Assembly: GCA_050949225.1 (NCBI GenBank)
Contig: JBMNFI010000002.1
Span: forward strand, 496,001-560,000
Length of the DNA: 64,000 bases
Source of the DNA: JBMNFI01 sp050949225
GTDB taxonomy: Bacteria; Bacillota; Dehalobacteriia; UBA4068
Reading direction: 5' to 3'
Part shown: one piece after another, positions 17,652 to 28,000 of the stretch
Layout: the number at the start of each line of letters is the position of its first letter
Position numbering within the stretch: position 1 is the stretch's first letter
Made by a program: the position numbers and the translations under genes
The notes under the pieces: model-generated
What the model was told of the DNA's origin: nothing
Databases searched by the model: none
What the model saw: the letters and a program-made list of their open reading frames with translations, nothing else

Positions 17652-18380
17652 ATGATGGGCGAATTAGAAAGATTACAAAAAACTATCTCCCGCCTGGGAA
17701 TTGCCAGCCGTCGTGCGGCGGAAAAAATGATTTCTGAGGGTAGGGTCAAGGTCAATGGGCAAACTGTTTCCCGGTTAGGCACTAAAATTGATCCCGAAAA
17801 GGATCAAATTATGGTTGATGGTATTTTATATACAAGCAGACCACCGCTGCAGTATATTTTACTATATAAGCCGGCCGGATGGATTTGTTCCTTGCATGAT
17901 GAAAAAGGCAGAAGAACGGTAATTGACTTACTGGAGGGGGTTAGTGACCGTGTTTATCCGGTGGGCCGTTTAGATTATGCTACCAGTGGTGTTTTATTAC
18001 TCACCAATGATGGCAGCTTGGCTAATGGGCTTTTGCACCCCTCACAAAAAGTAGAAAAAACTTATCTGGTGCAATTAGAAAAACGTCCCATGCCCGCTCA
18101 ACTGGACAAGCTGCGTCAGGGGATACGCTTGGATGATGGTATGACGGCACCGGCAAAAGTCAGGCTTTTGCCGGAAAGGGACAAGGCTTTAACATCTTTA
18201 GAGATTAGCATTCATGAGGGACGAAACCGTCAGGTAAGACGGATGATGGAAGCTTTAGGACACAAAATAGTACACTTAAAGCGTATCGCTTTTGCTGATC
18301 TCACGCTAAAGGGGCTGAAACCCGGACAGTGGCGCTATCTGACAGATCGAGAGCTGGAAAAATTGTTGAAAAGGATTTAG
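17652..18380 (+). CDS. rluB: Ribosomal large-subunit pseudouridine synthase B-type
   Basis: Isomerises a uridine in 23S rRNA helix 80/89. It has an N-terminal S4 RNA-binding domain (residues about 7-60) and a RsuA/RluB catalytic domain with Asp108 in GRLDYATSGVLLLTNDG and the IHEGRNRQVRRM motif. The length is 242 residues. Two adjacent ATGs (17652 and 17655) follow GAAAGGATG; either can serve. The order spmB-rluB is common in Clostridia. Confidence 0.9.
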   Translation: MMGELERLQKTISRLGIASRRAAEKMISEGRVKVNGQTVSRLGTKIDPEKDQIMVDGILYTSRPPLQYILLYKPAGWICSLHDEKGRRTVIDLLEGVSDRVYPVGRLDYATSGVLLLTNDGSLANGLLHPSQKVEKTYLVQLEKRPMPAQLDKLRQGIRLDDGMTAPAKVRLLPERDKALTSLEISIHEGRNRQVRRMMEALGHKIVHLKRIAFADLTLKGLKPGQWRYLTDRELEKLLKRI

Positions 18381-18388
18381 GAGAAATT

Positions 18389-18907
18389 ATGGAACAAGGA
18401 CTAATAGAATTATATTTTGGTACCGGTAAAGGGAAAACCTGCTGTGCTGTTGGCTTATGTTTACGAGCAGCGGGTAATGATTTTACCTGTGCGATTGTGC
18501 AATTTATGAAAGCGGCAGGTATGTCCGGAGAATGTGCTATTTTGGAGCAATTGCCGCAAATTCTATTGTATTCCTATGGCAGAGAAGGTTTCTTGTTGGA
18601 TCGCCAAGCTGCGGCCGAGGAAGATGTGCAACTGGCTCAAGATGCTTTAAAAAAAGCTTATCAACTAATGCCGGAGGTAGATATTTTAGTGCTGGATGAA
18701 TTAACTAATGCCTGGTATTTTAATCTTTTGACAGAACAAGAGATTAAGGATTTTTTAGCACAAAAGTCGGAGCAGACAGAGCTTGTGATTACGGGGAGGA
18801 TTGCCCCTGATTTCTTGCTTGAGGCTGCTGATTTAGTAACGGAATTTAAAGAAATCAAGCACCCTTACAGTCGAGGTATTCAGCGACGCAAAGGGATTGA
18901 ATATTAG
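18389..18907 (+). CDS. Corrinoid (cob(I)alamin) adenosyltransferase, CobA/CobO/BtuR type
   Basis: Transfers the adenosyl group of ATP to cobalt of corrinoids. The 172-residue protein opens with MEQGLIELYFGTGKGKT, with the P-loop at residues 11-17 in the family's position. LDELTNAWYF and ITGR segments follow. The ATG at 18389 has TAGGAGA five bases upstream. The frame is open further 5', overlapping rluB, but without homology. No other cobalamin gene is nearby. Confidence 0.88.
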   Translation: MEQGLIELYFGTGKGKTCCAVGLCLRAAGNDFTCAIVQFMKAAGMSGECAILEQLPQILLYSYGREGFLLDRQAAAEEDVQLAQDALKKAYQLMPEVDILVLDELTNAWYFNLLTEQEIKDFLAQKSEQTELVITGRIAPDFLLEAADLVTEFKEIKHPYSRGIQRRKGIEY

Positions 18908-18915
18908 GAGTTTTT

Positions 18916-20142
18916 ATGAAAGTTTTAGTAGTAGGCGGCGGTGCGGCCGGTTTAATGGCAGCTATCAGTGCTGCTGAATGTGGTGCTGCGGTAGAGGTCG
19001 TCGAGCGCAATAATTGCTTAGGAAAAAAACTGTCGATTACCGGTAAAGGACGCTGTAATTTAACTAATGATTGCACAATCGAAAAAGTGATCAGAAATTT
19101 TCCTGATCAGGGTAATTTTCTTTACAGCTCGCTTTTTGCTTTCTCGCCGCAGGATGTTAAAGAGTTTTTCCAAGGTTTAGGCGTGAAACTTAAGGTTGAG
19201 CGTGGGCACAGGGTCTTTCCTCTTTCTGATCGGGCGGAAGAGATTGTACAGGCTTTGACAGACTATGCACAGCGCCTGGGCGTGAAGGTTCATTATAATT
19301 GCCGCGTGAATCAATTATTGCTAAAGGAAAACGCTGTTTGCGGTAGCGACTGTGGAAAGCGGCGCTTGAAGGCTGATGCTGTCATCATTGCTACAGGAGG
19401 GCAAAGTTATCCCAAAACCGGTTCTACAGGTGATGGTTTTATTTTGGCGCAGGATGCAGGGCATACCATTGCGCCTATTTATCCTTCTTTAGTGCCTTTA
19501 GAAACTGCGGAAAAGTGGTCCTGGGAGCTTAGCGGACTGACTTTGAAGAATGTGATGGTTAGTGTATTTTGCGACGGAAAATTATTGGCTAAAGAATTTG
19601 GAGAAATGCTTTTTACGCATTTTGGTGTTTCAGGTCCGGTGATTTTAACACTTTCTCAGACTGTTTGCCGTCATTTACAAAAAGGACAAATAACCTTACG
19701 GATAGATTTAAAACCGGCGCTTTCCACAGAGCAGTTGCAAGTGCGGGTGCAGCGTGATTTAAATAAATATGCTAAAAAACATTTTCAAAATACCTTGACG
19801 GATTTGTTGCCGGCTTCCTTGATCCCTGTAATTGTTAAGTTGTCAACTATTGATCCCTATAAAAAAGGTAATCAAATCAGCAAAAAAGAACGTGATCAGC
19901 TGGTAAATATTTTAAAAGGTTTAGTTGTTAGTGTGACAAAAGCCAGGCCGCTGTCTGAGGCCATTGTCACATCAGGAGGCGTTTCGCTAAAAGAGATCGA
20001 TCCTAAAACCATGGGTTCCAGGCTGGTTAAGGGATTGTATTTTGCCGGTGAAGTTTTGGATCTTGCCGGATTTACAGGGGGCTTTAATCTGCAAGCGGCT
20101 TGGTCAACCGGACGCGCTGCCGGTCGGGCAGCAGCCGAATAA
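18916..20142 (+). CDS. NAD(P)/FAD-dependent oxidoreductase of the HI0933/BaiN family
   Basis: A 408-residue flavoprotein. It has the N-terminal dinucleotide fold VVGGGAAGLMAA (residues 5-16) and an Asn/Gly-rich TGKGRCNLTN motif typical of the HI0933 family. The C-terminal FAD motif includes FAGEVLDLAGFTGGFNLQAAW. The family includes the bile-acid reductase BaiN, but most members have unknown substrates. It starts eight bases after the adenosyltransferase, with AGGAG before the ATG. Confidence 0.87.
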   Translation: MKVLVVGGGAAGLMAAISAAECGAAVEVVERNNCLGKKLSITGKGRCNLTNDCTIEKVIRNFPDQGNFLYSSLFAFSPQDVKEFFQGLGVKLKVERGHRVFPLSDRAEEIVQALTDYAQRLGVKVHYNCRVNQLLLKENAVCGSDCGKRRLKADAVIIATGGQSYPKTGSTGDGFILAQDAGHTIAPIYPSLVPLETAEKWSWELSGLTLKNVMVSVFCDGKLLAKEFGEMLFTHFGVSGPVILTLSQTVCRHLQKGQITLRIDLKPALSTEQLQVRVQRDLNKYAKKHFQNTLTDLLPASLIPVIVKLSTIDPYKKGNQISKKERDQLVNILKGLVVSVTKARPLSEAIVTSGGVSLKEIDPKTMGSRLVKGLYFAGEVLDLAGFTGGFNLQAAWSTGRAAGRAAAE

Positions 20143-20156
20143 TAGGTTTTAGGGCA

Positions 20157-20185
20157 TTGACAAATTTAATAATATTAGTTATAAT
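20157..20185 (+). promoter_or_regulatory. Consensus promoter upstream of the tRNA cluster (distal)
   Basis: TTGACA at 20157-20162 and TATAAT at 20180-20185, with a 17-base spacer, lie 126 bases before the first tRNA. A perfect 11-base hairpin follows at 20208-20232. Confidence 0.75.
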
Positions 20186-20261
20186 AATAGAGCTGCCGAG
20201 GCATAAATTGAAAGATTTAAGAAATCTTTCAAAAAGTTATTTTATTAAGATAAAAAAGGCT

Positions 20262-20290
20262 TTGACAAATCGGATAAAGTTGTGTATAAT
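20262..20290 (+). promoter_or_regulatory. Consensus promoter of the tRNA cluster (proximal)
   Basis: TTGACA at 20262-20267 and TATAAT at 20285-20290, with a 17-base spacer, end 20 bases before the first tRNA. This fits a strong stable-RNA promoter. Confidence 0.88.
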
Positions 20291-20310
20291 ATCATCTGTC
20301 GGCAAAGCAT

Positions 20311-20386
20311 GGGCGATTAGCTCAGTTGGGAGAGCGCTTGCCTTACAAGCAAGATGTCGGCAGTTCGAGCCTGTCATCGCCCACCA
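20311..20386 (+). tRNA. tRNA-Val (anticodon TAC)
   Basis: Acceptor GGGCGAT pairs with ATCGCCC. The anticodon stem CTTGC/GCAAG encloses CTTACAA, with TAC at the anticodon position. GTTCGAG T-loop and encoded CCA are present. Length 76. Confidence 0.95.
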
Positions 20387-20421
20387 TGCTTTACTAACTA
20401 TTATTTAAATTTGGCATTTGT

Positions 20422-20497
20422 GGAACTGTGGTGTAGCGGTTAACATGCCGGCCTGTCACGCCGGAGATCGCGAGTTCGATTCTCGTCAGTTCCGCCA
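20422..20497 (+). tRNA. tRNA-Asp (anticodon GTC)
   Basis: Acceptor GGAACTG pairs with CAGTTCC. The anticodon stem CCGGC/GCCGG encloses CTGTCAC. GTTCGATTC T-arm and encoded CCA are present. Length 76. Confidence 0.95.
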
Positions 20498-20500
20498 AAA

Positions 20501-20576
<76 letters not shown>

Positions 20577-20579
20577 TTT

Positions 20580-20654
20580 GCGGGTATAACTCAGCGGTAG
20601 AGTGCGACCTTGCCAAGGTCGAAGTCGAGAGTTCAAATCTCTTTGCCCGCTCCA
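20580..20654 (+). tRNA. tRNA-Gly (anticodon GCC)
   Basis: Acceptor GCGGGTA pairs with TGCCCGC. The anticodon stem CGACC/GGTCG encloses TTGCCAA. GAGTTCAAATCTC T-arm and encoded CCA are present. Length 75; last of the four-tRNA operon. Confidence 0.95.
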
Positions 20655-20663
20655 AATAGAAAA

Positions 20664-20708
20664 CCCCTCTTAGATAGCTTTTAAGCTGGTGCTAAGAGGA
20701 GTTTTTTA
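20664..20708 (+). terminator. Terminator of the tRNA operon
   Basis: CCTCTTAG (20666-20673) pairs with CTAAGAGG (20692-20699), with an inner AGCTT/AAGCT stem, then TTTTTT. Confidence 0.88.
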
Positions 20709-20890
20709 ATAACATAACCAATGAAAAAATTACCTAGCTATTATAGGTAATTTTTTATTTAATTTATCAAGTGGCTTGTATGATTATCAGGCCCTGTGAA
20801 ATATTTTCTGTAAAAACAATAACCCTTGTTAGCCCTTTTTTAATAGCTAATAACAAGTTTATCAGTCTTGTTTAATGTAATATCTAATAC

Positions 20891-21058
20891 TATTCTCGTC
20901 TCGGTATCTTTTACCTCTCCATTTATGAATCAATTGAATATTTTGCCCGAATAGTGAAGGGGCATCCCGATATTGCCGCATTAATAATCAATAATGCTAT
21001 ATGTTTTGGTACTGAACAGGAAGCATTAGACTATAAAGAAGCGGGTAAAAAAAGTTAA
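20891..21058 (+). pseudogene. Decayed accessory-gene fragment (C-terminal remnant)
   Basis: A frame without a start codon or ribosome binding site runs to a TAA at 21056-21058. It reads as plausible protein with segments such as YFARIVKGHPDIAALI and FGTEQEALDYKEAG. Upstream it is closed by stops. It looks like the 3' remnant of an accessory gene at the edge of the island. No family is recognised. Confidence 0.4.
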
Positions 21059-21065
21059 AACCTGT

Positions 21066-21512
21066 ATGAACATATGTATTGAGACACTAGGGGCATTTGG
21101 TAAAATTGTTGGTCCTATTAATGATGAAAAGCTTCTTACCTTAGGGATATTGACGTTCAATGGTGGTATACAATATGGGTGGAGAAAATATCCTAGCGGA
21201 GCAGAAATTGTAAAGTTAAATGGGTCTGATTGGTCGCAGTGGGTACAAAGTTGTCAATCACGAAGCATCCCGGCCCAGGCGACATGGGTATGGCTTTTGG
21301 CGTTAAGGCAGGACAAGCTTATTTTCATCCCGGCCCAGGCGACATGGGTATGGCTGCTAACACTGGACTATATAATTGGTAAAATAAAGTATATTATCAG
21401 ATCGAAGAATTTTATCCCATCAAATAGTATTCTAGAGCATGAACTAGTGTGGAATGTTGTTTTAAATTTAAGTGGCAAAAATAAGCTTTTGTTCCATGTT
21501 CTAAATAAATAG
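21066..21512 (+). pseudogene. Accessory open frame with internal 60-base duplication, probably broken
   Basis: An open frame of 148 codons without recognisable family. Inside it a 30-base segment occurs twice at exactly 60-base spacing (21266-21295 and 21326-21355). In this frame it reads IPAQATWVW. In a second frame, open from 21230 to the TAA at about 21381, it reads HPGPGDMGMA, followed by AANTGLYNW and stop, which looks more like natural protein. The 5' half of the frame (GGIQYGWRKYPSGAEIVKLNG) and the 3' half of the other frame may belong to one frameshifted gene. There is no clear ribosome binding site. Confidence 0.35.
21266..21355 (+). repeat. Two direct 30-base repeats at 60-base period
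   Basis: The segment CATCCCGGCCCAGGCGACAT and the ten bases after it (GGGTATGGCT) occur at 21266 and again at 21326. The copies are identical over 30 bases. The period is a multiple of three, so the reading frame is kept. Confidence 0.9.
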
Positions 21513-21952
21513 CGAAATGCATCTGTTGCATAGTTCCTTTTTATGCAATTTAAAAAATCAACACTACCCGATTTAAAAACTAGGATATATGCTATTTTTG
21601 CAAGAATATTTTTTTATATATTAAAATAAAGATTGTGTTTCTTTGCAGCCACGTTTATCAGAGATAAATTTTAAGGTGCTTATTATATTGAAGTTCGTTT
21701 ATGATATAGGATATTTAAGCATTCATAGCATTCATTAAGAAGGGGATAAGCCTTCTTAATGAATGCTTTTTAATAATTCCAACCGAGCTGTAATTTGTTT
21801 TGTTGATTTTGTTTGATGTTTATTTGTGATAGCATATAAAATTGTTTTAATAATTATTTTTAATGAGCCTTTTTTTGAAATTTTAATAGTTGCCCAGTTT
21901 ATGTAAAGTGAGCCAGTAATAAGGGAAAATGGAATTAATTATGAAAAAACAC
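21513..21952. other. AT-rich non-coding stretch at the island edge
   Basis: I see no supported gene. The stretch holds the terminator-like hairpin at 21728-21771 listed separately. The rest is very AT-rich with no long open frame on either strand. Confidence 0.6.
21728..21771 (+). terminator. Strong intrinsic terminator
   Basis: A perfect 16-base stem runs from 21728-21743 to 21751-21766, begins GCATTCATTAAG, and has a 7-base loop. TTTTT follows. It would stop transcripts from the upstream accessory frame and insulate the RHS gene. Confidence 0.88.
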
Positions 21953-21982
21953 TTGACAAAATATAACAAAAAAAGATATAGT
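21953..21982 (+). promoter_or_regulatory. Likely promoter of the RHS gene
   Basis: TTGACA at 21953-21958 and TATAGT at 21977-21982, with an 18-base spacer, lie 80 bases before the RHS start. Confidence 0.6.
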
Positions 21983-22061
21983 TGCTCTTGGTGTTCATAT
22001 GGAGCTTGATTAAAAAACATATTCTAAACACATGAAAAACATAATTAATTGGAGGTAGCAA

Positions 22062-25000
22062 ATGAGCGGGAAGGCATGGAGAAAGCTTAAAATGGTGATT
22101 GTATTTGCAATTAGTTTCTCGTTAATATTGCAATCCTCAATGCCGGCGTTTGCAGAACCTTTGGAGTTGACGGGGCAAACAACAGCGCAGCAAACAGCTC
22201 AAGATGAAGCAGTTGCCACACAAGCTAAAGATCCAGAAGCTCAAGCATTAGATAAGGCCCTAACAGATGGAAATACTTATCTGGAAAATGTGGCTGAAGA
22301 GCATATTCCGGTGATGGAGCTGGCTGAAAAAAGAGAGCCTAATGTTAAGCATTTTTTGAACGATGATTCTACCATGACAGCGGTTGTTTATGATTATGAT
22401 GTTCATTATGATAAAAACGACATCTACAATCTTAAAGCAAAAGCAGCTGAGAAATTAGCAGCTAATAAAGAAATGATGGCCAATGATGGTAAAACAGCTG
22501 CTGATACGCTTGAAGAAGAACGAGAATATGTTGAGATAGATAATAGATTAGCTTTGTCCAAAACTAAAAGTGGTGAGAGCATCTATAGTAATCAGGATAA
22601 TCCTTTTAAAGTAAGCTTTGCTAAAAGCATACTCAATAATGAGTTGGTTATCTTAAATTATAAAGGTCATGAATTATCATGGTCAATGAATAAAACGCAA
22701 GCTAAGGAAGAAGTAAGTAAGACTTCCTCCGCATTAAGTGCCGATGATGAAGCAGCTGACCCAAAAACAGCAAATTCGCAAGATGATTCCCAAAGCTCCG
22801 GCTTAAAAGAGAGAACCTCTGAGGACTTCTTAGGAAATATTTCCACTTCCACAGCTCAAGAAGGAACAGAAACTATAGAAACAACGGAAACTACAGAACA
22901 AGTTGTGGATAGAGATATAGAAAAAGATGCAGCTGTTACTAGCTTGGCTACTGAAGCTAAGCTTATTGAAGTTGATGCTAAAAAGTCTGTCAGATACTCT
23001 ATTATGGCGGCAGAAAAAGCAGAATCTGCATTAGTGTATGAAAATGTGCAAAAGGATGTTGATCTTCAGTATGGATTGACCGGCAGAACTCTTAAAGAAA
23101 ATATTGTTATTAATGAAAAGGGTGGCACAAATATCTTTCAATTTACTTTTGAAGCCGGTCAATTATCTATGAAAGAAGAAGATGGCTATATCCTGTTCCA
23201 AGATGAAGAGGGCGCAACAATTTATTATCTTTATCCTTTCTATATGTTTGATTCTTGTGAAGGATATAGTGATGATATTGATGTCACTATAGAAGAGCTT
23301 GAAAACAATTCTTCTTCTATGGGGAAACAGTCATGCAGATCATATCTTTTGACAATTGAAGCTGCAAAAGAATGGTTAGAAGCTGAAGAGCGTGTTTACC
23401 CGGTTACCATTGACCCAACGATTAGTGCTACGCATAGCTCTAGTAATATCTATGATTCTTATGTAAGCTCCGCTTCTCCCGGCACTAATTATAATAGTGA
23501 TGCTACTGTTAAAGTGGGGCAAAATAATGCTACAAAATATCGTAGTTTTTTCCGTTTCAACCTGCCAACCTTTATTAAAGGTTCGGATCGTGTAGTAGAT
23601 GCTCAGTTTGCCTTGTGTCCTGCAGCAGCTGATTTCCCCACGCTTGCTGACAATAGTAATGGTGCACCTATCATAGAAGCTCATAATGTTACAAGTACGT
23701 GGGGGTCTACTACCATTAACTGGAATAATCAACCGTCTTATGATGCTAAGGTTGTTGATTATGAAACAATTGGTCCTAATGATACTACTAATTCAGCTAC
23801 CCGTTGGTATTTGTGGGATATTACAAAATTAGTGGATAAGTGGTATATTTACGATGTCAATGAAGGATTAATGTTGAAATACAATGATGAGAGCGGCTAT
23901 GGGGCTAATGCTGCAGCTTATTTTGCTTCTTGTCAATCATCAATAACTGATGCAAAACCGGTTGTCTATATTACTTATTTAAACACTATTGGCTTAGAAG
24001 ATTATTGGACTTATCATGCCCTGGATGCCGGCTTGGCCGGCACAGGTTATATTAATGATTTCACAGGTGAATTAACAGCCGCTTTTACCGACTATTTATT
24101 GGATAGTGATCGTATGCCTTTTGCTTTATCGCACGTTTACTCCAGTAGTCGCCGTGCTACATCACAAAGCACCTTGGATGTGGGCAAGGGCTGGATGCTA
24201 AATATCCAGGAAAGCGTGACATCCGTTACCTTAAATGGTGTGCAGAAATATAAATATATTGATGGAGATGGTACCGAGCATTATTTTGAAAAAAACAGCA
24301 GTAATGTTTGGCAAGATGATTCGGGCTTAGAGCTTACTTTAACTATTGGCACATCTACTTATACGATTACCAGTAAAGAAGATTTTGTCAGAACATTCAA
24401 TAAATCTGCCGGTTACTTAACCAAAATGACGGATAGTAATGACAACGCAGTTACTATTAATTATAGTAGTGGTAAAATTGCCTCATTGACAACTTGTTCC
24501 GGTGGGGTTATTACATTTAATAAAAATTCATCTAATCAACTGACAAGTATCAATATGCCTGACGGTCGGACAATTTCTTATGAATATGTTGATGGCTACT
24601 TGGAAACTGTTAACCACCCTGGAAGTTCAGTGGTTAATGGAGGAGGCAGCAATTCTGTTGCCAATCAAGCTAAATATGTTTATTCAGGCAGTGCCAATGC
24701 CAAGTTTCTGATCCAGATGGTTGATGTGCCACAGAAAAACAGTGTACGATTCAGATTTGAGGAAGCTGCCTCATGTTACCGTGTTCATCGTTATTATGAC
24801 TACACTAATTATGTAGTTGGTGATGGTGAAAATGCCAACCTGGAGGGTCAGACAGATGTTACGTATGGCTATCATACCTCAAGGCATACGGAAGCAATCC
24901 CCGGGGATGGTAGTCGTTGGGAAAAATATATTTTCAATGCTCTTGGTCAAACCATAAATGCTCAGGATCAGGATGGTTATGCTATTTTTTATAGAATGGG

Positions 25001-28000
25001 AGCAGCCGGCGGGGCAAAGAATAAGATAACTTTTGAATCCAAAGTTCAAAAATCAGTAATTAATCTTTTAGATAATCATAACTTTGAGAAGGCCGCAGGT
25101 TCAAATGGTTCGATAACTAACTTTAATTCAAAAACCGCCAATGTGGTTTTGCAAATGGGTAATACCAGCTCATTTATAGGCACGCAACGAGTGAGAATTC
25201 AGAATGCAGCAAATGCTGATGAGAAACTAACGCAGCAGGTAACTGTTAAGGGTGGTAAGACGTATACTTTCTCTGCTTATATGAAATCATATAATTTTGC
25301 TGAGGGAGGAGCTTATTTGTCTTTAGAGGCCAGCGGGCAAAATCGGATTGAGAAGAAGGAGGATTTAATAGCCGGCTCGAGACACTATGTTCGTTATGCA
25401 GTTACGATTGACCTGACAGATATTAGCGAAGATACAAACGTTACTTTAGAAGCAACTGTTGGAGCTAAGGGCACTAATGCCTCTGGTGCAACCGGCACAG
25501 TCTTTCTCGATGCCTTACAATTGGAAGAAGGTGAATGTGCCAGCCGTTATAATATGTTAGAAAATCCAGAGTTGGACTATCCAAATAATGGCGATTGGGA
25601 AGGTCATTACACCTCTACCGCAGCCGGGGATGGCTGGACTGCAGCTCAAAAAAGAAGTGGAACACATTCTTATCATATGAAAGGCAATCCTCGCCTTAAT
25701 AAATGGATTGATCAAACTGTCAAGGTTAATGGCAAAAAGGGGGAAGGACTGGTTTGCGGTGTTTGGGTAAAAACTAATGGTGTACCCAACAAAGATAAGC
25801 ATGCTACCGGTAATAAACAAAGTGTGGGGATTACCTTAGAATTGAAAAACTCAGCAGGAACATCCCAGTACGAATCGATTCTTTTTTCTCCAACCAATAC
25901 GGATTGGCAATATATAGCTTTGGAAGCAATTGCGGTACGTGATTTTGCTACTGCAACTGTGCATCTTAAGTATACTCGCCAATATAATGATGTCTATTTT
26001 GATGAAGCGCAGCTTTATAAGGATAGCTTTGGTGAGAGTTTTAACTATGATGCCAAAGGCAATGTGATCTCGGCTGTAGATATGGCTAAGAATACAGAAA
26101 ATATTGTCCATAATGGCAACAATGATCTGACATCATACAAGGATGGCAAGGGAGGTACCTATACTTTTGAGTATGATAATGGTAACACATCAGCTAAAAA
26201 CCATAATTTAACTGAAGTAAAAGCGCCGGATAGCAGTTATACGCGCATGGCCTATAGTAGTACGGGGCAACCGACTTATACTACAGTTTATTCTCATGGT
26301 TACGTAGAAAACCCCTCTAACACTAATAAAAGGATTGCTAGTCGTATTACATATGCGGGTACGAATAACCATAAGCCGTCCTCTACCACTGATCAGCGAG
26401 GTCTCGTAACTAATTATAATTATAGCCAGACTACGGGTTTTTTGAATAGTGTCCAAGAACCTGTAGGCGCTTTGGGTACTACTGGTTTACGGACGACGAA
26501 TTATGGATATGACAGTCCAACAAAGCTTTTAACTGCAGTTACTAATAGTGCAGATGCTGCTTGTTTAAATTATGGTTATGATAAGGGCAACCTGACTTTC
26601 ATGAAGATCGGCACAATAAGCAATTATTTGCAATACAATATGCTTTATGATGCAAAGAACAATTTAACCGATATTTCTGTGCAGAGAAATACCGGGAGTC
26701 CCGCAACTTTAGTCACTAACGGTTATGATGATAATAATCGTTTAGTTGAATCTCAGTATGCTAATAGCAGCACCAAGCAGTATCTGGTTTATGACAAGCA
26801 AGATCGTGTTGTAGGCAGCAAGTGGGGCAATGATTTAAAAGCCCGGTTCTTTTATAATACCAGCGGTGAGCTGGGTAAAACAGTAGCTTATGATGAAGGA
26901 ACCGATAACCCGGTCGAAACGAACTATGACTATGACTTTGCAGACCGTATTTTAAGTGTTTATAACTCCAAAGGTTTTGGGATTAACAATATCACTTATG
27001 ATAAAAACAATATGGGTACGGGTTATACTGCTTATGTAAAAAATGATCAGGCTCTCTTGAGCTTTGATACAGGTTATACTTATAACAGTGTGGATAATCT
27101 GACTAATATGACCGCCGGAGCGACGGGAGAGTCCAGTCCCAGACAAATAACGCAATCTTATGATACTTTGGGTAGAGCCAAGACAACCAGAGTTCTTGAT
27201 ACGGTTACAGCCAATGATAGTATCTTTGTGGGCCTGACTTATTTGGATATAGGTAATGCCAGTAACGATAGCACCAACTTGCTCTCTAAATATGCGGTAC
27301 GTTATTCCAGTTCTTCGAGTTCAGGGCAAAATGCTGATCAGGTACATGAATATACTTATGATCGTGCCGGCAATGTAGTGACGGATAAGTTTACCAATAA
27401 GGCCGGTACAGCTGTTACAACCGGTTACACATATGATGCTAAGGATCAACTGACAGGGGTTACTAACAAAAACAGTGCCAATTACCAGTATACCTATGAT
27501 ACACGTGGTAATATTACCCAGCAGAAAAAGCTAACTACTGGTAATGTACAGCAGGCATTAGGTACATATACCTATGGCATCACCAACTTGGATCAGCTTA
27601 CAAGTTTTAACTTGAAGAGCTATGCCGCTAATGGAACTACGATAACAGGTGAATACACGCGAGCCTATACTTATGATGCCATGGGCAATCCCACCAAGAT
27701 TACCCAGACAGGTACCGATGCCAGGACTACTGATCTGACCTGGAAAGAGGGTAAGCTGCTAGATACCCTTTCTATGGGCAGTGCGGTGGATAATACTTAT
27801 TATTATAATGAGAATGAGCTGCTTACTAAGGTGGTCAAAAAAGATGGTTCGTATATCGAGTATTTCTATACGGATGGCAGCGATTTAGAATGTGAGCTGA
27901 GATATAACAGTAGCGGAACTTTGACCCGTGTGTTAAAATACTTTTATAACAATGATGGCAATCTCCAGTTTTTGCTGTCCAAGAGCGATAATTTCAGTAA

